Shown: in pieces, positions 32,014-40,608 of the stretch
Layout: the number at the start of each line of letters is the position of its first letter
How positions within the stretch are numbered: position 1 is the first letter of the stretch
NCBI GenBank assembly: GCA_035493895.1
Contig: DATJHM010000077.1
Location: 1 to 54,762 of the forward strand
Direction: 5' to 3'
Source of the DNA: DATJHM01 sp035493895
Lineage (GTDB): Bacteria; Chloroflexota; Ktedonobacteria; Ktedonobacterales; Ktedonobacteraceae
Length of the DNA: 54,762 bases
Notes under the pieces: generated by a model
Databases searched by the model: none
The model's input: the letters and a program-made list of their open reading frames with translations, nothing else
What the model was told of the DNA's origin: nothing
Made by a program: the position numbers and the translations under genes

Positions 32014-33600
32014 GTGATTACACAAAAAACACAGTCAACGCTCAGTACTCCCCCTGTTAGTACGACTGCGCAAAATATGGTTCGTAGAAGTCAGTTCAAC
32101 ACACATGTCCTGTTAGCCTCGTTGAAGACGCTCAAAGGCCAGTTTATGCTCCTGGCTCTGTTGAGCCTCTTGCTCTGTCTGATCCTTGCATTGACTCAGA
32201 TGCAGTCTTTTCAAGAGGCAAGCAACGATCTGAATACCGTCGCAAATGGCAGTATTCCCAGTATTGATGCCGCTCAATCGATGGCGCAATACATGGAAGA
32301 TATCGATGCCAAATCTGCCGACTATCTGGCGACCGCTCCGCTCAAGACGCTTGCGCCGTGCAGCGTTGTGGGCTATGCGACCAGTGTTGGCAATCTGAGT
32401 GTACACGATTGCGATGATCGTACGATCACCGCCGAGATCACCCAGGCTAATCAGGAACTCTATCTGGCCGCGCACAATGTCACCTATCCAGGCGAACGGA
32501 CTGCCATCGATCGCATCATGGCTGGTTTTGAGGAATACATCGGCGATATTGCGATTATGCGTTCGGAATACAGCCAGGCAAAGAATGTTGCCGATTCGCA
32601 AGATCCGCACATGCTCAATGCACGCCATGCTTATCAGCAGGCCAATAGCGTCTTGAATCAGCATATCAACCAGCTTCCCTTGAGCAATCCGAATGGCTCG
32701 CCCAGATTTGCCGAAACCAATATCCCAACTTGCCAGGAGAATGGGCAGACTCTTGCCCCGCAGACCTGGGCGCTCAGTAGCATTCATACCAACCTGGATT
32801 GTCTGAGTGGCATCAATAAAGCGCATCTCGATGCTGCTTACAATCAGGCCACTTCGCAGATGGGCAGCAATCTGTTCTTTGCGATAGTGGGGAACGTTGT
32901 ACTCTGGCTCTTGCTCGGTTATACCATGCTGCGTATGACGCTGATTACGCATCGTCTGGTCAATCTGGGACTCGTGCTGGCTCTGGCTGGTAGTCTGATT
33001 CTGGGCATTGGTGTGATCAGCCATTTCGCGCAATTAAGCGGGCCGCATGGTGATTTTAGCCAGATGGTGAACGATGATTATAATAGCGTCTATGATGCAG
33101 CTTTGCTCAAGCGCTATGGAACCGATGCCAATGCTGATGAGTCGCGCTGGTTGATTGCTCTTGAGTATAATGATCAGCAGGACGCTGACCATTGGGCCCA
33201 GGATTGGCGGAATAACACAGCTCAGGTACGTACGCTTATCTCAAATGCTCAGAAAAATCAGACCTGGCCTGAAGAGATTCAGCCTCTGGCCGCTATGCAG
33301 GCAAACTGGCAGAAATACTATAGCATCGATGGCACAATACGCTCGGCTGCAACCAATATGAGCGATCCGCAACGTATTCTGACTGCTGAAAGGATCAGTA
33401 CTGGTATCTCAAATAACACGTTTGGCAAGTTCACGGACGCAATAGACGCGCTCAGTCAGGCCAATCGCACGCACTTTAACCAGACACTTCAGGATACCAG
33501 CAGCTATCTGAGCTTTTTCATGCTAGCCTGTGTCATCATCTTGCCTGTCCTTGGTCTATGTGCCGTCTGGGGCGTCTACCAGCGTCTGAAAGATTTTTAG
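32014..33600 (+). CDS. Four-TM membrane sensor-like protein of the PknG-like operon
   Basis: A protein of about 528 residues. Membrane segments: about 45-65 (LLALLSLLLCLILALTQM), about 288-310 (IVGNVVLWLLLGYTMLRM), about 318-340 (LVLALAGSLILGIGVI) and about 500-522 (FFMLACVIILPVLGLCAVW). The two long loops between TM1-TM2 and TM3-TM4 should face outside and are helical and rich in Gln, Asn and Asp, as in bacterial ligand-sensing loops. I recognise no named domain. The start is uncertain: GTG at 32014 behind AGAGAGAAGAGAC is used; a TTG at 31966 would overlap the VWA gene. The layout recalls GlnX, the four-TM protein encoded beside pknG in Actinobacteria, which passes amino-acid signals to PknG. 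That link is an inference. Confidence 0.72.
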   Translation: MITQKTQSTLSTPPVSTTAQNMVRRSQFNTHVLLASLKTLKGQFMLLALLSLLLCLILALTQMQSFQEASNDLNTVANGSIPSIDAAQSMAQYMEDIDAKSADYLATAPLKTLAPCSVVGYATSVGNLSVHDCDDRTITAEITQANQELYLAAHNVTYPGERTAIDRIMAGFEEYIGDIAIMRSEYSQAKNVADSQDPHMLNARHAYQQANSVLNQHINQLPLSNPNGSPRFAETNIPTCQENGQTLAPQTWALSSIHTNLDCLSGINKAHLDAAYNQATSQMGSNLFFAIVGNVVLWLLLGYTMLRMTLITHRLVNLGLVLALAGSLILGIGVISHFAQLSGPHGDFSQMVNDDYNSVYDAALLKRYGTDANADESRWLIALEYNDQQDADHWAQDWRNNTAQVRTLISNAQKNQTWPEEIQPLAAMQANWQKYYSIDGTIRSAATNMSDPQRILTAERISTGISNNTFGKFTDAIDALSQANRTHFNQTLQDTSSYLSFFMLACVIILPVLGLCAVWGVYQRLKDF

Positions 33601-33613
33601 TATCGTCGTTTCC

Positions 33614-34459
33614 TCATTTGAGAAAAGATGAATAGAGTGAAGCCAATTGCTCGATCATTTGTGTTTCCCCCTCTCCTGGAGGTGTCAATTCGACGATACT
33701 ACATCCAACCAGTGACAGGCTTTCTATCATCCCTTGATGCATGCGCTGCAACGTTTCAGGTGCTATACCATGAGGGGTGGGGCACTTGACGTAAGGGAAG
33801 GAGAGAGGATCAAGAACATCTACATCTATATGGAGATAGGCATGGGAAAATCCCTGGTTCTTGATGGTATCGATGACATCATCAAGATGCAAGGTGAGTT
33901 GTTCGCACGTAAACGAGGCTATCTGTTTGCGTGCGATGAATTGTTGCTCGGGAAGATCAAGATCTCTGACTCCTGCGAGAAAAATTTGCCGGGGGAGAAG
34001 CTTCGAAAATAATGCTTCCACCAGTTTTGGATTTCCCTCCCCTAACAGCGTTCTAAGAGCCATCCCATGAAAGGTCTGACTCGGAGATGATTGTGGTGTA
34101 TTTACATCTGCATGTGCATCCAGCCAGATCACGGCCAGATCCCCGTCATATCTCTTATTGAGAAAGGAAATAGGCGCAATTTCAATTCCGCAATCGCCCC
34201 CGAGAGTGAAAATGCGCTGTGGTTTTTTTGTGTTCAAGAGATGATGAACCTCTTGCAAATAACGCAGAATATGAGCATATCCAACAATATCCTGCTCTAT
34301 AAGTGGCTCGTGATGAGATTCCACCTCGATCTCGGTGAAGGGAATGCTGGATTTGAGGGATTGATAAAGGGTTGTGGCTCCTCTATAGATCTCGTTCGTC
34401 TTCCCTGAGCCCTCCCACTGCGGGAAGAAGAGATACATATCCTCTTTATTGAAGCTCAT
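33614..34459 (-). CDS. Arginase/agmatinase-fold protein
   Basis: A 281-residue ureohydrolase-fold protein. Metal-binding motifs: GGDCGIE (usual GGDHS), WLDAHADVNTP (DAHxD) and HIDVDVLDP (DxDxxDP). HGMALRTLLGEG and ELTPPGEG are also typical. The first metal ligand, normally His in GGDH, is Cys here, so manganese binding and arginase or agmatinase activity are uncertain. The ATG at 34459 overlaps the stop of the upstream acetyltransferase gene in an ATGA arrangement, showing translational coupling; a GTG two codons earlier is less likely. It is convergent with the membrane protein gene, 14 bases apart. Confidence 0.82.
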   Translation of the reverse strand: MSFNKEDMYLFFPQWEGSGKTNEIYRGATTLYQSLKSSIPFTEIEVESHHEPLIEQDIVGYAHILRYLQEVHHLLNTKKPQRIFTLGGDCGIEIAPISFLNKRYDGDLAVIWLDAHADVNTPQSSPSQTFHGMALRTLLGEGNPKLVEALFSKLLPRQIFLAGVRDLDLPEQQFIARKQIASFTCEQLTLHLDDVIDTIKNQGFSHAYLHIDVDVLDPLSFPYVKCPTPHGIAPETLQRMHQGMIESLSLVGCSIVELTPPGEGETQMIEQLASLYSSFLK

Positions 34460-34863
34460 AGCCACTTCTCCATAAAAATCAACTCATCTCGTTGATAGCC
34501 GAGTCGCTGATAAAAATCCTGAACAGCAGCATTTGTCGGCTCAATCAATAAATTTACTTTGGAACAGCCCTTCTCATGCAGGCGCTGTTCCATTTCCTGC
34601 ATCAACTGTGTCCCCAGCCCCTTCCCCTTATAGTGCACAGCCACAGCAAGATGGTTCACCCATCCTCTGCGCCCATCATACGTGCCCATTACTACACCCA
34701 CAATCACATTTTCCTCAACGGCAACCAGAAATAAGTCGGCATCGCGTTCCAGCTTTTGCGCGAGTCCTGTGCGGGTATCCGATCGACTTAGCTCAAGTCC
34801 CGCCTGTACCCACAGAGCGACAACCTCGTCATAATCCTCTATTTGAAAGTTTCTCACCTGCAT
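34456..34863 (-). CDS. GNAT acetyltransferase (YpeA-like)
   Basis: A 135-residue acetyltransferase. VRNFQIEDYDEVVALW opens the fold. VGVVMGTYDGRRGWVNHLAV and the acetyl-CoA loop HYKGKGLGTQLMQEMEQRL follow, then GCSKVNLLIEPTNAAVQDFY and YQRLGYQRDE. The order and spacing resemble E. coli YpeA, of unknown substrate. The ATG at 34863 follows GGAGAAACGT; the longer frame to 34896 is rejected. It is translationally coupled to the arginase-fold gene by a 4-base overlap. The pairing suggests a small-molecule role, perhaps on an amine or amino acid, but this is a guess. Confidence 0.87.
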   Translation of the reverse strand: MQVRNFQIEDYDEVVALWVQAGLELSRSDTRTGLAQKLERDADLFLVAVEENVIVGVVMGTYDGRRGWVNHLAVAVHYKGKGLGTQLMQEMEQRLHEKGCSKVNLLIEPTNAAVQDFYQRLGYQRDELIFMEKWL

Positions 34864-34916
34864 ACGTTTCTCCATGCACTGCTTTTTTCGTGCCAATTAC
34901 GTCTTGCATATAGGCC

Positions 34917-34959
34917 AAAAAACACCTCCGCACTCAAGAAAAGTGCGGAGGTGTTTTTT
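34917..34959. terminator. Strong bidirectional terminator
   Basis: An 18-base arm (34917-34934, containing CACCTCCGCACT) pairs perfectly with 34942-34959 across a 7-nt loop, with T-runs on both strands. It lies just after the sufB stop (minus strand) and upstream of the acetyltransferase gene. It should terminate sufB transcription. Confidence 0.92.
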
Positions 34960-34977
34960 CTTTGTCGTAGTTTGGGT

Positions 34978-36375
34978 TTAGCCCACGCTACCGGACATCT
35001 CCAACTGGATCAGACGGTTCAGTTCGACCGCATATTCCATTGGCAGCTCTTTTGTGATCGGCTCAATGAAACCGTTGACGATCAGGGAGTAAGCCTCCGA
35101 CTCGTCCAGGCCACGGCTCATCAGGTAGAAGAGCTGATCCTCGCCAACGCGGGAGACGGTTGCCTCGTGTCCGATCTCGGTCTGATTCTCTTCGACGCGG
35201 ATCGTTGGATACGTATCAGTTCGTGCATCCTCATCCAGCAGCAGAGCGTCACAACGTACGCTTGACTTGGTGTGGTGTGCGCCCGGATTGATGCGGATCA
35301 GGCCGCGATACGAAGCTCGCCCTGTGCCCTTCGAGACTGACTTCGACAGGATCTGCGAAGTGGTGTGAGGTGCGAGGTGCGTGATCTTCGCGCCAGCGTC
35401 CTGGTGCATGCCATCGTTTGCAAATGCAACGGAGAGCACGTCACCGCGAGCGCCCGGCTCCATCAACAGCACTGCTGGATACTTCATGGTCACTTTCGAG
35501 CCGAGGTTGCCATCGACCCATTCCATGGTCGCATCGCGGTACGCTGCCGCACGCTTCGTGACCAGATTATAGACGTTCTTCGACCAGTTCTGGATGGTGG
35601 TGTAACGGACGCGCGCGCCTTCCATCACCTTCAGTTCAACGACGGCGCTATGCAGGCTATCGCTGGTGTAGCTTGGTGCGGTACAACCCTCAACATAGTG
35701 AACGTACGAACCAGGAGCAGCAATGATCAATGTGCGCTCGAACTGGCCCATGTTCTGGGCATTGATGCGGAAGTAGGCTTGCAGCGGAATCTCAACGCGT
35801 ACATTCTCTGGCACATAGACGAAGCTACCTCCACTCCAGACCGCGCTATTCAGCGAGGCAAATTTGTTGTCGGAGGGTGGAATGATTGTGCCAAAATGCT
35901 CTTTGACCAGGTCAGGATATTCGCGCAGCGCTGTATCCATATCCGTGAAGATCACGCCCAGCTTCTCCAGATCTTCGCGCACCTTGTGATACACGGCCTC
36001 GCTCTCGTACTGAGCCGTCACGCCTGCCAGATATTTCTGCTCGGCCTGAGGGATACCGAGGCGATCAAATGTATCTTTAATCTCGCTAGGAATATCGTTC
36101 CAGGTCTTGCCCTGTTCGCGCACCGGTTTGATATAATAATAGATATCGTCGAAGTTGATGCCCGAGAGATCCGCGCCCCAGGTCGGCATCGGACGTTTCT
36201 CGAAGAGTTTCAGGCTCTTGAGACGGAAGTCTCGCATCCAACTGGGCTCACCCTTCATCTCGGATATCTGTGCAACGATTGTCTCGTTCAGTCCCTTCTG
36301 GGACTTAAATGCATAGTTTTCTGGAACGTGAAATCCAGCACTGTATGCCTGTTCTAGTTCAAATGCCTGACTCAT
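34978..36375 (-). CDS. sufB: Fe-S cluster assembly protein SufB
   Basis: A 465-residue SufB, standard length. The scaffold subunit of the SufBC2D complex for iron-sulfur cluster building in the cytoplasm. Marks: GVIFTDMDTALREYPDLVKE, AVWSGGSFVYVPENVRVE, VEGCTAPSY, and the C-terminal core RCDALLLDEDARTDTYP, ENQTEIGHEATVSRVGEDQL, FYLMSRGLDESEA. The Cys in RCDAL and the HE in GHEA are the conserved functional residues. GGAGTAGA precedes the ATG at 36375. It stands alone, with no sufC, sufD or sufS in the window, although these are usually adjacent. It has its own consensus promoter and terminator, so it is a single-gene transcript. Confidence 0.96.
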   Translation of the reverse strand: MSQAFELEQAYSAGFHVPENYAFKSQKGLNETIVAQISEMKGEPSWMRDFRLKSLKLFEKRPMPTWGADLSGINFDDIYYYIKPVREQGKTWNDIPSEIKDTFDRLGIPQAEQKYLAGVTAQYESEAVYHKVREDLEKLGVIFTDMDTALREYPDLVKEHFGTIIPPSDNKFASLNSAVWSGGSFVYVPENVRVEIPLQAYFRINAQNMGQFERTLIIAAPGSYVHYVEGCTAPSYTSDSLHSAVVELKVMEGARVRYTTIQNWSKNVYNLVTKRAAAYRDATMEWVDGNLGSKVTMKYPAVLLMEPGARGDVLSVAFANDGMHQDAGAKITHLAPHTTSQILSKSVSKGTGRASYRGLIRINPGAHHTKSSVRCDALLLDEDARTDTYPTIRVEENQTEIGHEATVSRVGEDQLFYLMSRGLDESEAYSLIVNGFIEPITKELPMEYAVELNRLIQLEMSGSVG

Positions 36376-36476
36376 TCATTCTACTCCATTTTGCTGGCTG
36401 ATTGACATGTATTTGTGTATCAGAGAGAGCGTTATCCTCTCTCTAATCCTGACCTGCTAACTCGGATTTCCTTTGT

Positions 36477-36505
36477 ATTATATGCGCTCAGCTCTCCCTT
36501 GTCAA
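36477..36505 (-). promoter_or_regulatory. Consensus promoter of sufB
   Basis: On the minus strand TTGACA (36505-36500) and TATAAT (36482-36477) are separated by 17 bases, a perfect housekeeping promoter. The leader to sufB is about 95 bases and contains an 8-bp perfect inverted repeat (AGAGAGAG 36422-36429 with 36437-36444), a possible leader hairpin. Confidence 0.9.
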
Positions 36506-36579
36506 GTTTACCCCACACCTCGGCCATGCAATCCTGGAGCCAGGCCTCTTTTCTCGCCAAAAAAACGTCTTTCCAGTAC

Positions 36580-36609
36580 TTGACACACAGCGATAACTCT
36601 TGCTATTAT
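36580..36609 (+). promoter_or_regulatory. Promoter of the tRNA-Arg gene
   Basis: TTGACA (36580-36585) and TATTAT (36604-36609) are separated by 18 bases. Transcription would start near 36616, about 38 bases ahead of the tRNA. Confidence 0.8.
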
Positions 36610-36653
36610 GGTACCTGAAATTAGGAAATATCTGAGTTCTGGCTAATCAATAT

Positions 36654-36726
36654 GCGCCCATAGCTCAGTGGATAGAGCAATTGTCTTCTAAACAATTGGC
36701 CGCAGGTTCGAGTCCTGCTGGGCGCG
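36654..36726 (+). tRNA. tRNA-Arg (anticodon UCU)
   Basis: A complete cloverleaf of 73 bases. Acceptor GCGCCCA pairs with TGGGCGC; D-arm GCTC..GAGC; anticodon stem ATTGT/ACAAT with loop CTTCTAA (anticodon TCT, reading AGA/AGG); T-arm GCAGG-TTCGAGT-CCTGC; discriminator G. The 3' CCA is not encoded. There is no intron. A consensus promoter lies upstream; two minus-strand endonuclease genes begin 45 bases downstream. Confidence 0.97.
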
Positions 36727-36771
36727 CTACAAAGCAGGCAGCAGAGAATATTGAATCTCCGCTGTCTGTTT

Positions 36772-37215
36772 TTATATTTCGTAATTTGTAGCCCAATTAA
36801 TATACTTTTCCTGGTTATTTTTTGGTGGCAATAATCGCAGGGTCATTTCTGATCCTTTTCCTGCTTCTGCTACCTTTATCATATAGACCTTTCCTGTATC
36901 TGGTGAATAGACTCCAAACCACTCTGCCTTACCATGATAATTATGTTTTTTTCTACCCCATTCCGCTGCTGAAGACGTACTAAAAATTAAACACGTTTTA
37001 TCCTTAGTGAGCCGTGCCATCTTGCATTGGACGCGTACGATTTCTAACGTCTTAAAGACGAAGAAACCAAAGTGGTGCTCCTCTTTTTCCACCAGATAAG
37101 CGAGATCATACCCAAGTGATCTGTTCCACGGATGCAAGACTTCATATCCCAGTTGAACAAGCCTGTTCAATACAGCGGTCTCCCCTTCAAGACCACGTTG
37201 TTGTGTAATGCCCAT
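36772..37215 (-). CDS. PD-(D/E)XK endonuclease-like protein, paralogue 1
   Basis: A 147-residue protein. GLEGETAVLNRLVQLGYEVL (Glu), LGYDLAYLVE (Asp) and VRVQCKMARL (QxK) give the E...D...QxK catalytic pattern of the PD-(D/E)XK family typified by the I-Ssp6803I homing endonuclease. The C-terminal GVYSPDTGKVYMIKV and KNNQEKYINWAT are nearly the same as in the next gene, so the two are tandem duplicates. Between the Asp and the QxK motif it has about 10 extra residues (KEEHHFGFFVF) relative to its neighbour. It is convergent to tRNA-Arg at 45 bases. Free-standing relatives are common in cyanobacteria and Chloroflexota; the target is unknown. Confidence 0.78.
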   Translation of the reverse strand: MGITQQRGLEGETAVLNRLVQLGYEVLHPWNRSLGYDLAYLVEKEEHHFGFFVFKTLEIVRVQCKMARLTKDKTCLIFSTSSAAEWGRKKHNYHGKAEWFGVYSPDTGKVYMIKVAEAGKGSEMTLRLLPPKNNQEKYINWATNYEI

Positions 37216-37254
37216 CGAAGCTCTTTCTACTTTTCCAATTCAGGCGTTTTGCCC

Positions 37255-37701
37255 CTATATTTCGTAGTCTGTTGCCCATTTAACATTTTTCTCCTGGTTG
37301 TTCTTCGTAGCCGTTAATCTTAGCCTTACCTGTACCGTTTCAATATGGTCCGCTGGAAGAAGATAGACCTTTCTCGTATCTGGGCTATAAACTGCGAAAT
37401 ACTCGATCTGCCCCCGGTAATCTCTCCTTCTATTTACACTCTTTTGCTCTTTGTAGCTGTAGTGATAATGGTTACTAACCGCATTAAAGTTAAGCACGGC
37501 TCCTTCTAGTCCAATCCAGGCCGTTTTGCACTGGACACGCCAGAACTTGTTATCGGCATCTTCAATAACCAGATCATATCTATAGCTATCTCCAAAAGGA
37601 ATAAGCACGCCGTATCCTATCTCCAGAAGCCGCGCTACAATGGCCGCTTCGCTACATTCGCCTCTGGCTTTACTATGCTTCTTAGGCCCATACATTCCCA
37701 T
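37255..37701 (-). CDS. PD-(D/E)XK endonuclease-like protein, paralogue 2
   Basis: A 148-residue paralogue of the adjacent gene. ARGECSEAAIVARLLEIGYG carries the Glu, YRYDLVIED the Asp, and FWRVQCKTAWIG the QxK. YFAVYSPDTRKVYLLPAD and KNNQEKNVKWATDYEI repeat the neighbour's C-terminus. This copy is closer to the standard family form (GD..RYDLVIED, RVQCKTA). The 39-base gap between the two genes and their shared direction suggest recent tandem duplication and co-transcription. Homing or repair roles are both possible; no intron or intein is seen nearby. Confidence 0.8.
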   Translation of the reverse strand: MGMYGPKKHSKARGECSEAAIVARLLEIGYGVLIPFGDSYRYDLVIEDADNKFWRVQCKTAWIGLEGAVLNFNAVSNHYHYSYKEQKSVNRRRDYRGQIEYFAVYSPDTRKVYLLPADHIETVQVRLRLTATKNNQEKNVKWATDYEI

Positions 37702-38018
37702 ACCATTATTCCCTTCCCTCCGCTTGAAAAATTCGTTTGAGCATAACTTCGGACACGACTATTTTACGTGCAGCTACTTCTCAGGGGATATTATTATGAT
37801 GAGGGCTCGCTCTATCTTTTTTCCCGCTCTTGCGCCTTTATTTATCTCTGGACGCTTGTTCCTGGAGCTTCAATACTCGTTCTACGAGGTGGCGAGAGGA
37901 TTATAACACGGTTTAAATAGATATTGCAATACTTAAATAGCATAGAAAATATTTCAGGTAAATAAGGTATAAGTTGCCCACGCATGACTCTATGAGAGAC
38001 CGTTTGGGTTGCTATTGA

Positions 38019-38081
38019 AAAAGCAGTTCTTCAGCCACCACAGCCTGGAGCCGGGCGTTTTTTTGCCGAAGAACTGCTTTT
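38019..38081 (-). terminator. Terminator of the DUF5996 gene
   Basis: AAAAGCAGTTCTTC (38019-38032) pairs perfectly with 38068-38081, enclosing a GC-rich inner part (GGCTGAAG/CGGC-like) and an A/T tract. It lies about 25 bases past the DUF5996 stop on the minus strand. A short T-run follows on that strand (TTTTTC). Confidence 0.7.
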
Positions 38082-38103
38082 CCCTTTTGCTGAATCGCGT
38101 GAC

Positions 38104-39024
38104 TTACCTCTTTTCTAGCGCTTCACGGTCCCAATGCGCCAGATTTGCCTCGGCTTCGTAGGTGCTCTGGAAAAAGTCCAGTAGTGCTTGCTCAGGTGCG
38201 CTGAGGTTGCGTACATCATCATAGCGCAGAACAAATTCGCCCATTTCAGCGTTGTAGGATGCCGCAGGCGGGCGAATAATAGCGCTGTCGAGTCCTGCCG
38301 GTGCAGGTGCACTATAGGAGTAGAACGCAGGTGTGGGGAAACCTTCGCTGCCAGGCCAGAAACCGCAACTGATTACTTCGTGCGAATACGCTTCCCGTGT
38401 GATCGCATCGGCGTCTTTACGTTCCGGTGCGCGTCGGCCCGAGAAAAACGTCAGGGCCAGATCGAAGCTTCCCCAGAAAAAATGGATTGGACTGCTCTTC
38501 CCGATAAACTGCGAGCGGTATTGCTTCAATACGTTGTCTGTTTGCACCAGGATCTGCCAGAAACGATTGGCGTACGCAGGATCATAGGTGGCATGTACTT
38601 CATCCTGGTCAAATGGGATCGGATTTTGCACTTCGCATGGCAATTTGTTGATGCTGACATCAATGCCAAGCAAGCTCAATGATGCCATGAATTCCTGGTA
38701 AAAACTGGCGACGGAACGGGATCTCAACGGGATGGCTTTGCTGGCACCACTTTTGCAGAGAATGAGCAAATTGTGGTCGAGAAAATCGAAAACCACCTCA
38801 AATGTGCTGTCTTTGTAAGGGATGGGGGAGGTGGATAAGCCACGGGTTGTTACGTAGAGCGGGACATGCCACCAGTGGTTCACATAGGGACTCAGCTTGA
38901 GGCGCACCTTGCCAACGATCTGCGTCCACATATGCAGCGTCTCGCACGTCTCTTTCCAGGCCTCGAAGGGCAGCGCAGGCCATCGCTCAGCCGTTTCTGC
39001 TCTATCTTTCGTATCTGTATGCAT
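38104..39024 (-). CDS. DUF5996 family protein
   Basis: A 306-residue protein. WPALPFEAWKETCETLHMWT, QIVGKVRLKLSPYVNHWWHV and PLYVTTRGLSTSPIPY are the N-terminal signature of DUF5996; HFFWGSFDLALTFFSGR and ISCGFWPGS follow. No enzyme motif is recognised and the family function is unknown. The ATG at 39024 follows GGGAGAAGCAGC; the longer frame to 39171 is not supported. Single-gene transcript with a terminator at 38019. Confidence 0.85.
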   Translation of the reverse strand: MHTDTKDRAETAERWPALPFEAWKETCETLHMWTQIVGKVRLKLSPYVNHWWHVPLYVTTRGLSTSPIPYKDSTFEVVFDFLDHNLLILCKSGASKAIPLRSRSVASFYQEFMASLSLLGIDVSINKLPCEVQNPIPFDQDEVHATYDPAYANRFWQILVQTDNVLKQYRSQFIGKSSPIHFFWGSFDLALTFFSGRRAPERKDADAITREAYSHEVISCGFWPGSEGFPTPAFYSYSAPAPAGLDSAIIRPPAASYNAEMGEFVLRYDDVRNLSAPEQALLDFFQSTYEAEANLAHWDREALEKR

Positions 39025-39383
39025 GCTGCTTCTCCCTTTTGTTCTGTATCCTTTTTGCTGCTGAAACACCACTTCATAAATACAGTATGAACCTTCCCTG
39101 TTTACTTTGTTACCACAAGTATGTTTACCCTTACTGTTTCTACAACAGAATACCGGCATATGCAAGCTCAACCGAGGATCAAGCGATAATAGAGAATATT
39201 CTCGCTTTGAGCGCGAGAAATCGAAAATATTGTATAGAAACGTTGTGTCTTCTTTATAAAGGGGAAACGTTGTCTACACATCCAGGCTAATGCATTTTGT
39301 GTGGAACGCGAAACTTCTCTCCTGCCTGATGCGTGGTAATACCATGGATTCTTCGCGCTTTTATGGAAGAAGGGAGAGATGCA

Positions 39384-40439
39384 ATGTCAGAACATCACGT
39401 TTCTGCGGAGGTTCATGCACCGCTACAGCAAGTGTATAATCTCTTTACACATTTCAATGATTTTCCTAAGTTTATGCGCTTTGTCAAAGAAGTTACCTAT
39501 TATGATAATCAGCGTAGCCACTGGGTTGCTGAGGTTGGGGGAAATCAAGAGTGGGATGCGGTGAATGAAGACTGGGTACCTCTACAGCAGATAGGCTGGC
39601 GTTCGGTGAATGGTCTGGAGAATAGTGGTAAGGTCAAATTTACGCCGCTGGGTAACGAGCGTACCGGGGTAGATGTCTATATCAGTTACGTACCACCATC
39701 TGGCTTCCTGGGCGCATTAGCCGATAAATTTGCATTTGAGAACCATTTTGATGCAATTTTACAGGCTGATATGAATCGTTTTGCTGCTATGGTCGAAAAA
39801 GCCCCGGCCGATGCTCTGGACCCCATGCAGTCGCACTATCTGTTTCATGATGAGAGCGCGTATGGCCATGGTACAACCACCGATCGCCAGCAGGAGGCTA
39901 TGGCTCATGATCCTATGATGCAGCCACAGGCGTTGCAGCAGCGCGATAGGGTGCTACAGCAACAAGAGGAGCAGGCATATCAGTTTGAGCAGAATAAACG
40001 TAGCGGGGATGAGCGGGTCGCCCGAGAACAACGCCAAGCTGCTGACCAGCAGCGTAGTGATCTGGCACGTCAGGCCGAACTGGACCGGGAGATGGCCGAT
40101 CAGCGTCAGCTCGAACAGTCTGTAGACACAGGTGAAGTCAATCCTCATCCTGTGTATGATACGCTGGGCGGACGTAATGCCGCTGCTTATCGCACGCCAT
40201 TCGGCGACCATGATGCACGTAATGAGCGCTTCCCTGGACATAGTGAAGACCCTATGGTCTCGCGCACACCTCAGACTGAAGGCAGGGAAGGTGCGATCAC
40301 ACCTGTGGCCGATATTGCTATGGATTCACCCTGGCGCAATGCCATTCGGGGTGGTTCACTGGAGCCCGAACCAGATCAGGAAACACCTGAGAACGCGCAA
40401 GAAAATCCTTCCTTGCCAGACCGACCAGAAACAGAATAA
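39384..40439 (+). CDS. START-like (SRPBCC) domain protein with Gln-rich coiled-coil tail
   Basis: A 351-residue protein. Residues 1-145 are a polyketide cyclase/START-like fold: SAEVHAPLQQVYNLFTHFND, FPKFMRFVKEVTYYD, HWVAEVGGNQEWDA and GKVKFTPLGNERTGV. This fold binds hydrophobic ligands. Residues about 180-270 are highly charged and Gln-rich (LQQQEEQAYQFEQNKRSGDE), predicted helical coil. The last 80 residues are acidic and disordered (PEPDQETPENAQ). The ATG at 39384 follows AGGGAGAGATGCA. Relatives in other bacteria include stress-associated membrane or cell-surface proteins, but no function can be given. Confidence 0.78.
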   Translation: MSEHHVSAEVHAPLQQVYNLFTHFNDFPKFMRFVKEVTYYDNQRSHWVAEVGGNQEWDAVNEDWVPLQQIGWRSVNGLENSGKVKFTPLGNERTGVDVYISYVPPSGFLGALADKFAFENHFDAILQADMNRFAAMVEKAPADALDPMQSHYLFHDESAYGHGTTTDRQQEAMAHDPMMQPQALQQRDRVLQQQEEQAYQFEQNKRSGDERVAREQRQAADQQRSDLARQAELDREMADQRQLEQSVDTGEVNPHPVYDTLGGRNAAAYRTPFGDHDARNERFPGHSEDPMVSRTPQTEGREGAITPVADIAMDSPWRNAIRGGSLEPEPDQETPENAQENPSLPDRPETE

Positions 40440-40457
40440 CCCATTCGACAAATTGCG

Positions 40458-40497
40458 AAAGGTCCGGCGTTGCATAACTACAACGCCGGACCTTTTT
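40458..40497 (+). terminator. Intrinsic terminator of the START-like gene
   Basis: AAAGGTCCGGCGTTG pairs with CAACGCCGGACCTTT across an 8-nt loop, followed by further T. The stem is about 15 bp, GC-rich, 19 bases after the stop codon. Confidence 0.92.
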
Positions 40498-40608
40498 ATG
40501 CCATCTGGCGTAGTATTGTATTTTTATGTAAAAATTGCCGTAGCCCCGGGTTTATTTCCATGTAGTATAGCGATTTGCGGTGTTGTATTTGTTGTATTGG
40601 GGAAAAAC

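Noticed and set aside
32113..33033. 306-residue frame antisense to the four-TM membrane protein
   Set aside because: The sense frame has clear membrane segments and operon context; the antisense product shows no protein family.
35365..36357. 330-residue frame antisense to sufB
   Set aside because: sufB is unambiguous on the other strand; this is a shadow frame.
40132..40608. N-terminal extension of the sedolisin frame
   Set aside because: It runs through the upstream START-like gene and its terminator; the signal peptide and ribosome-binding site place the start at 40609.
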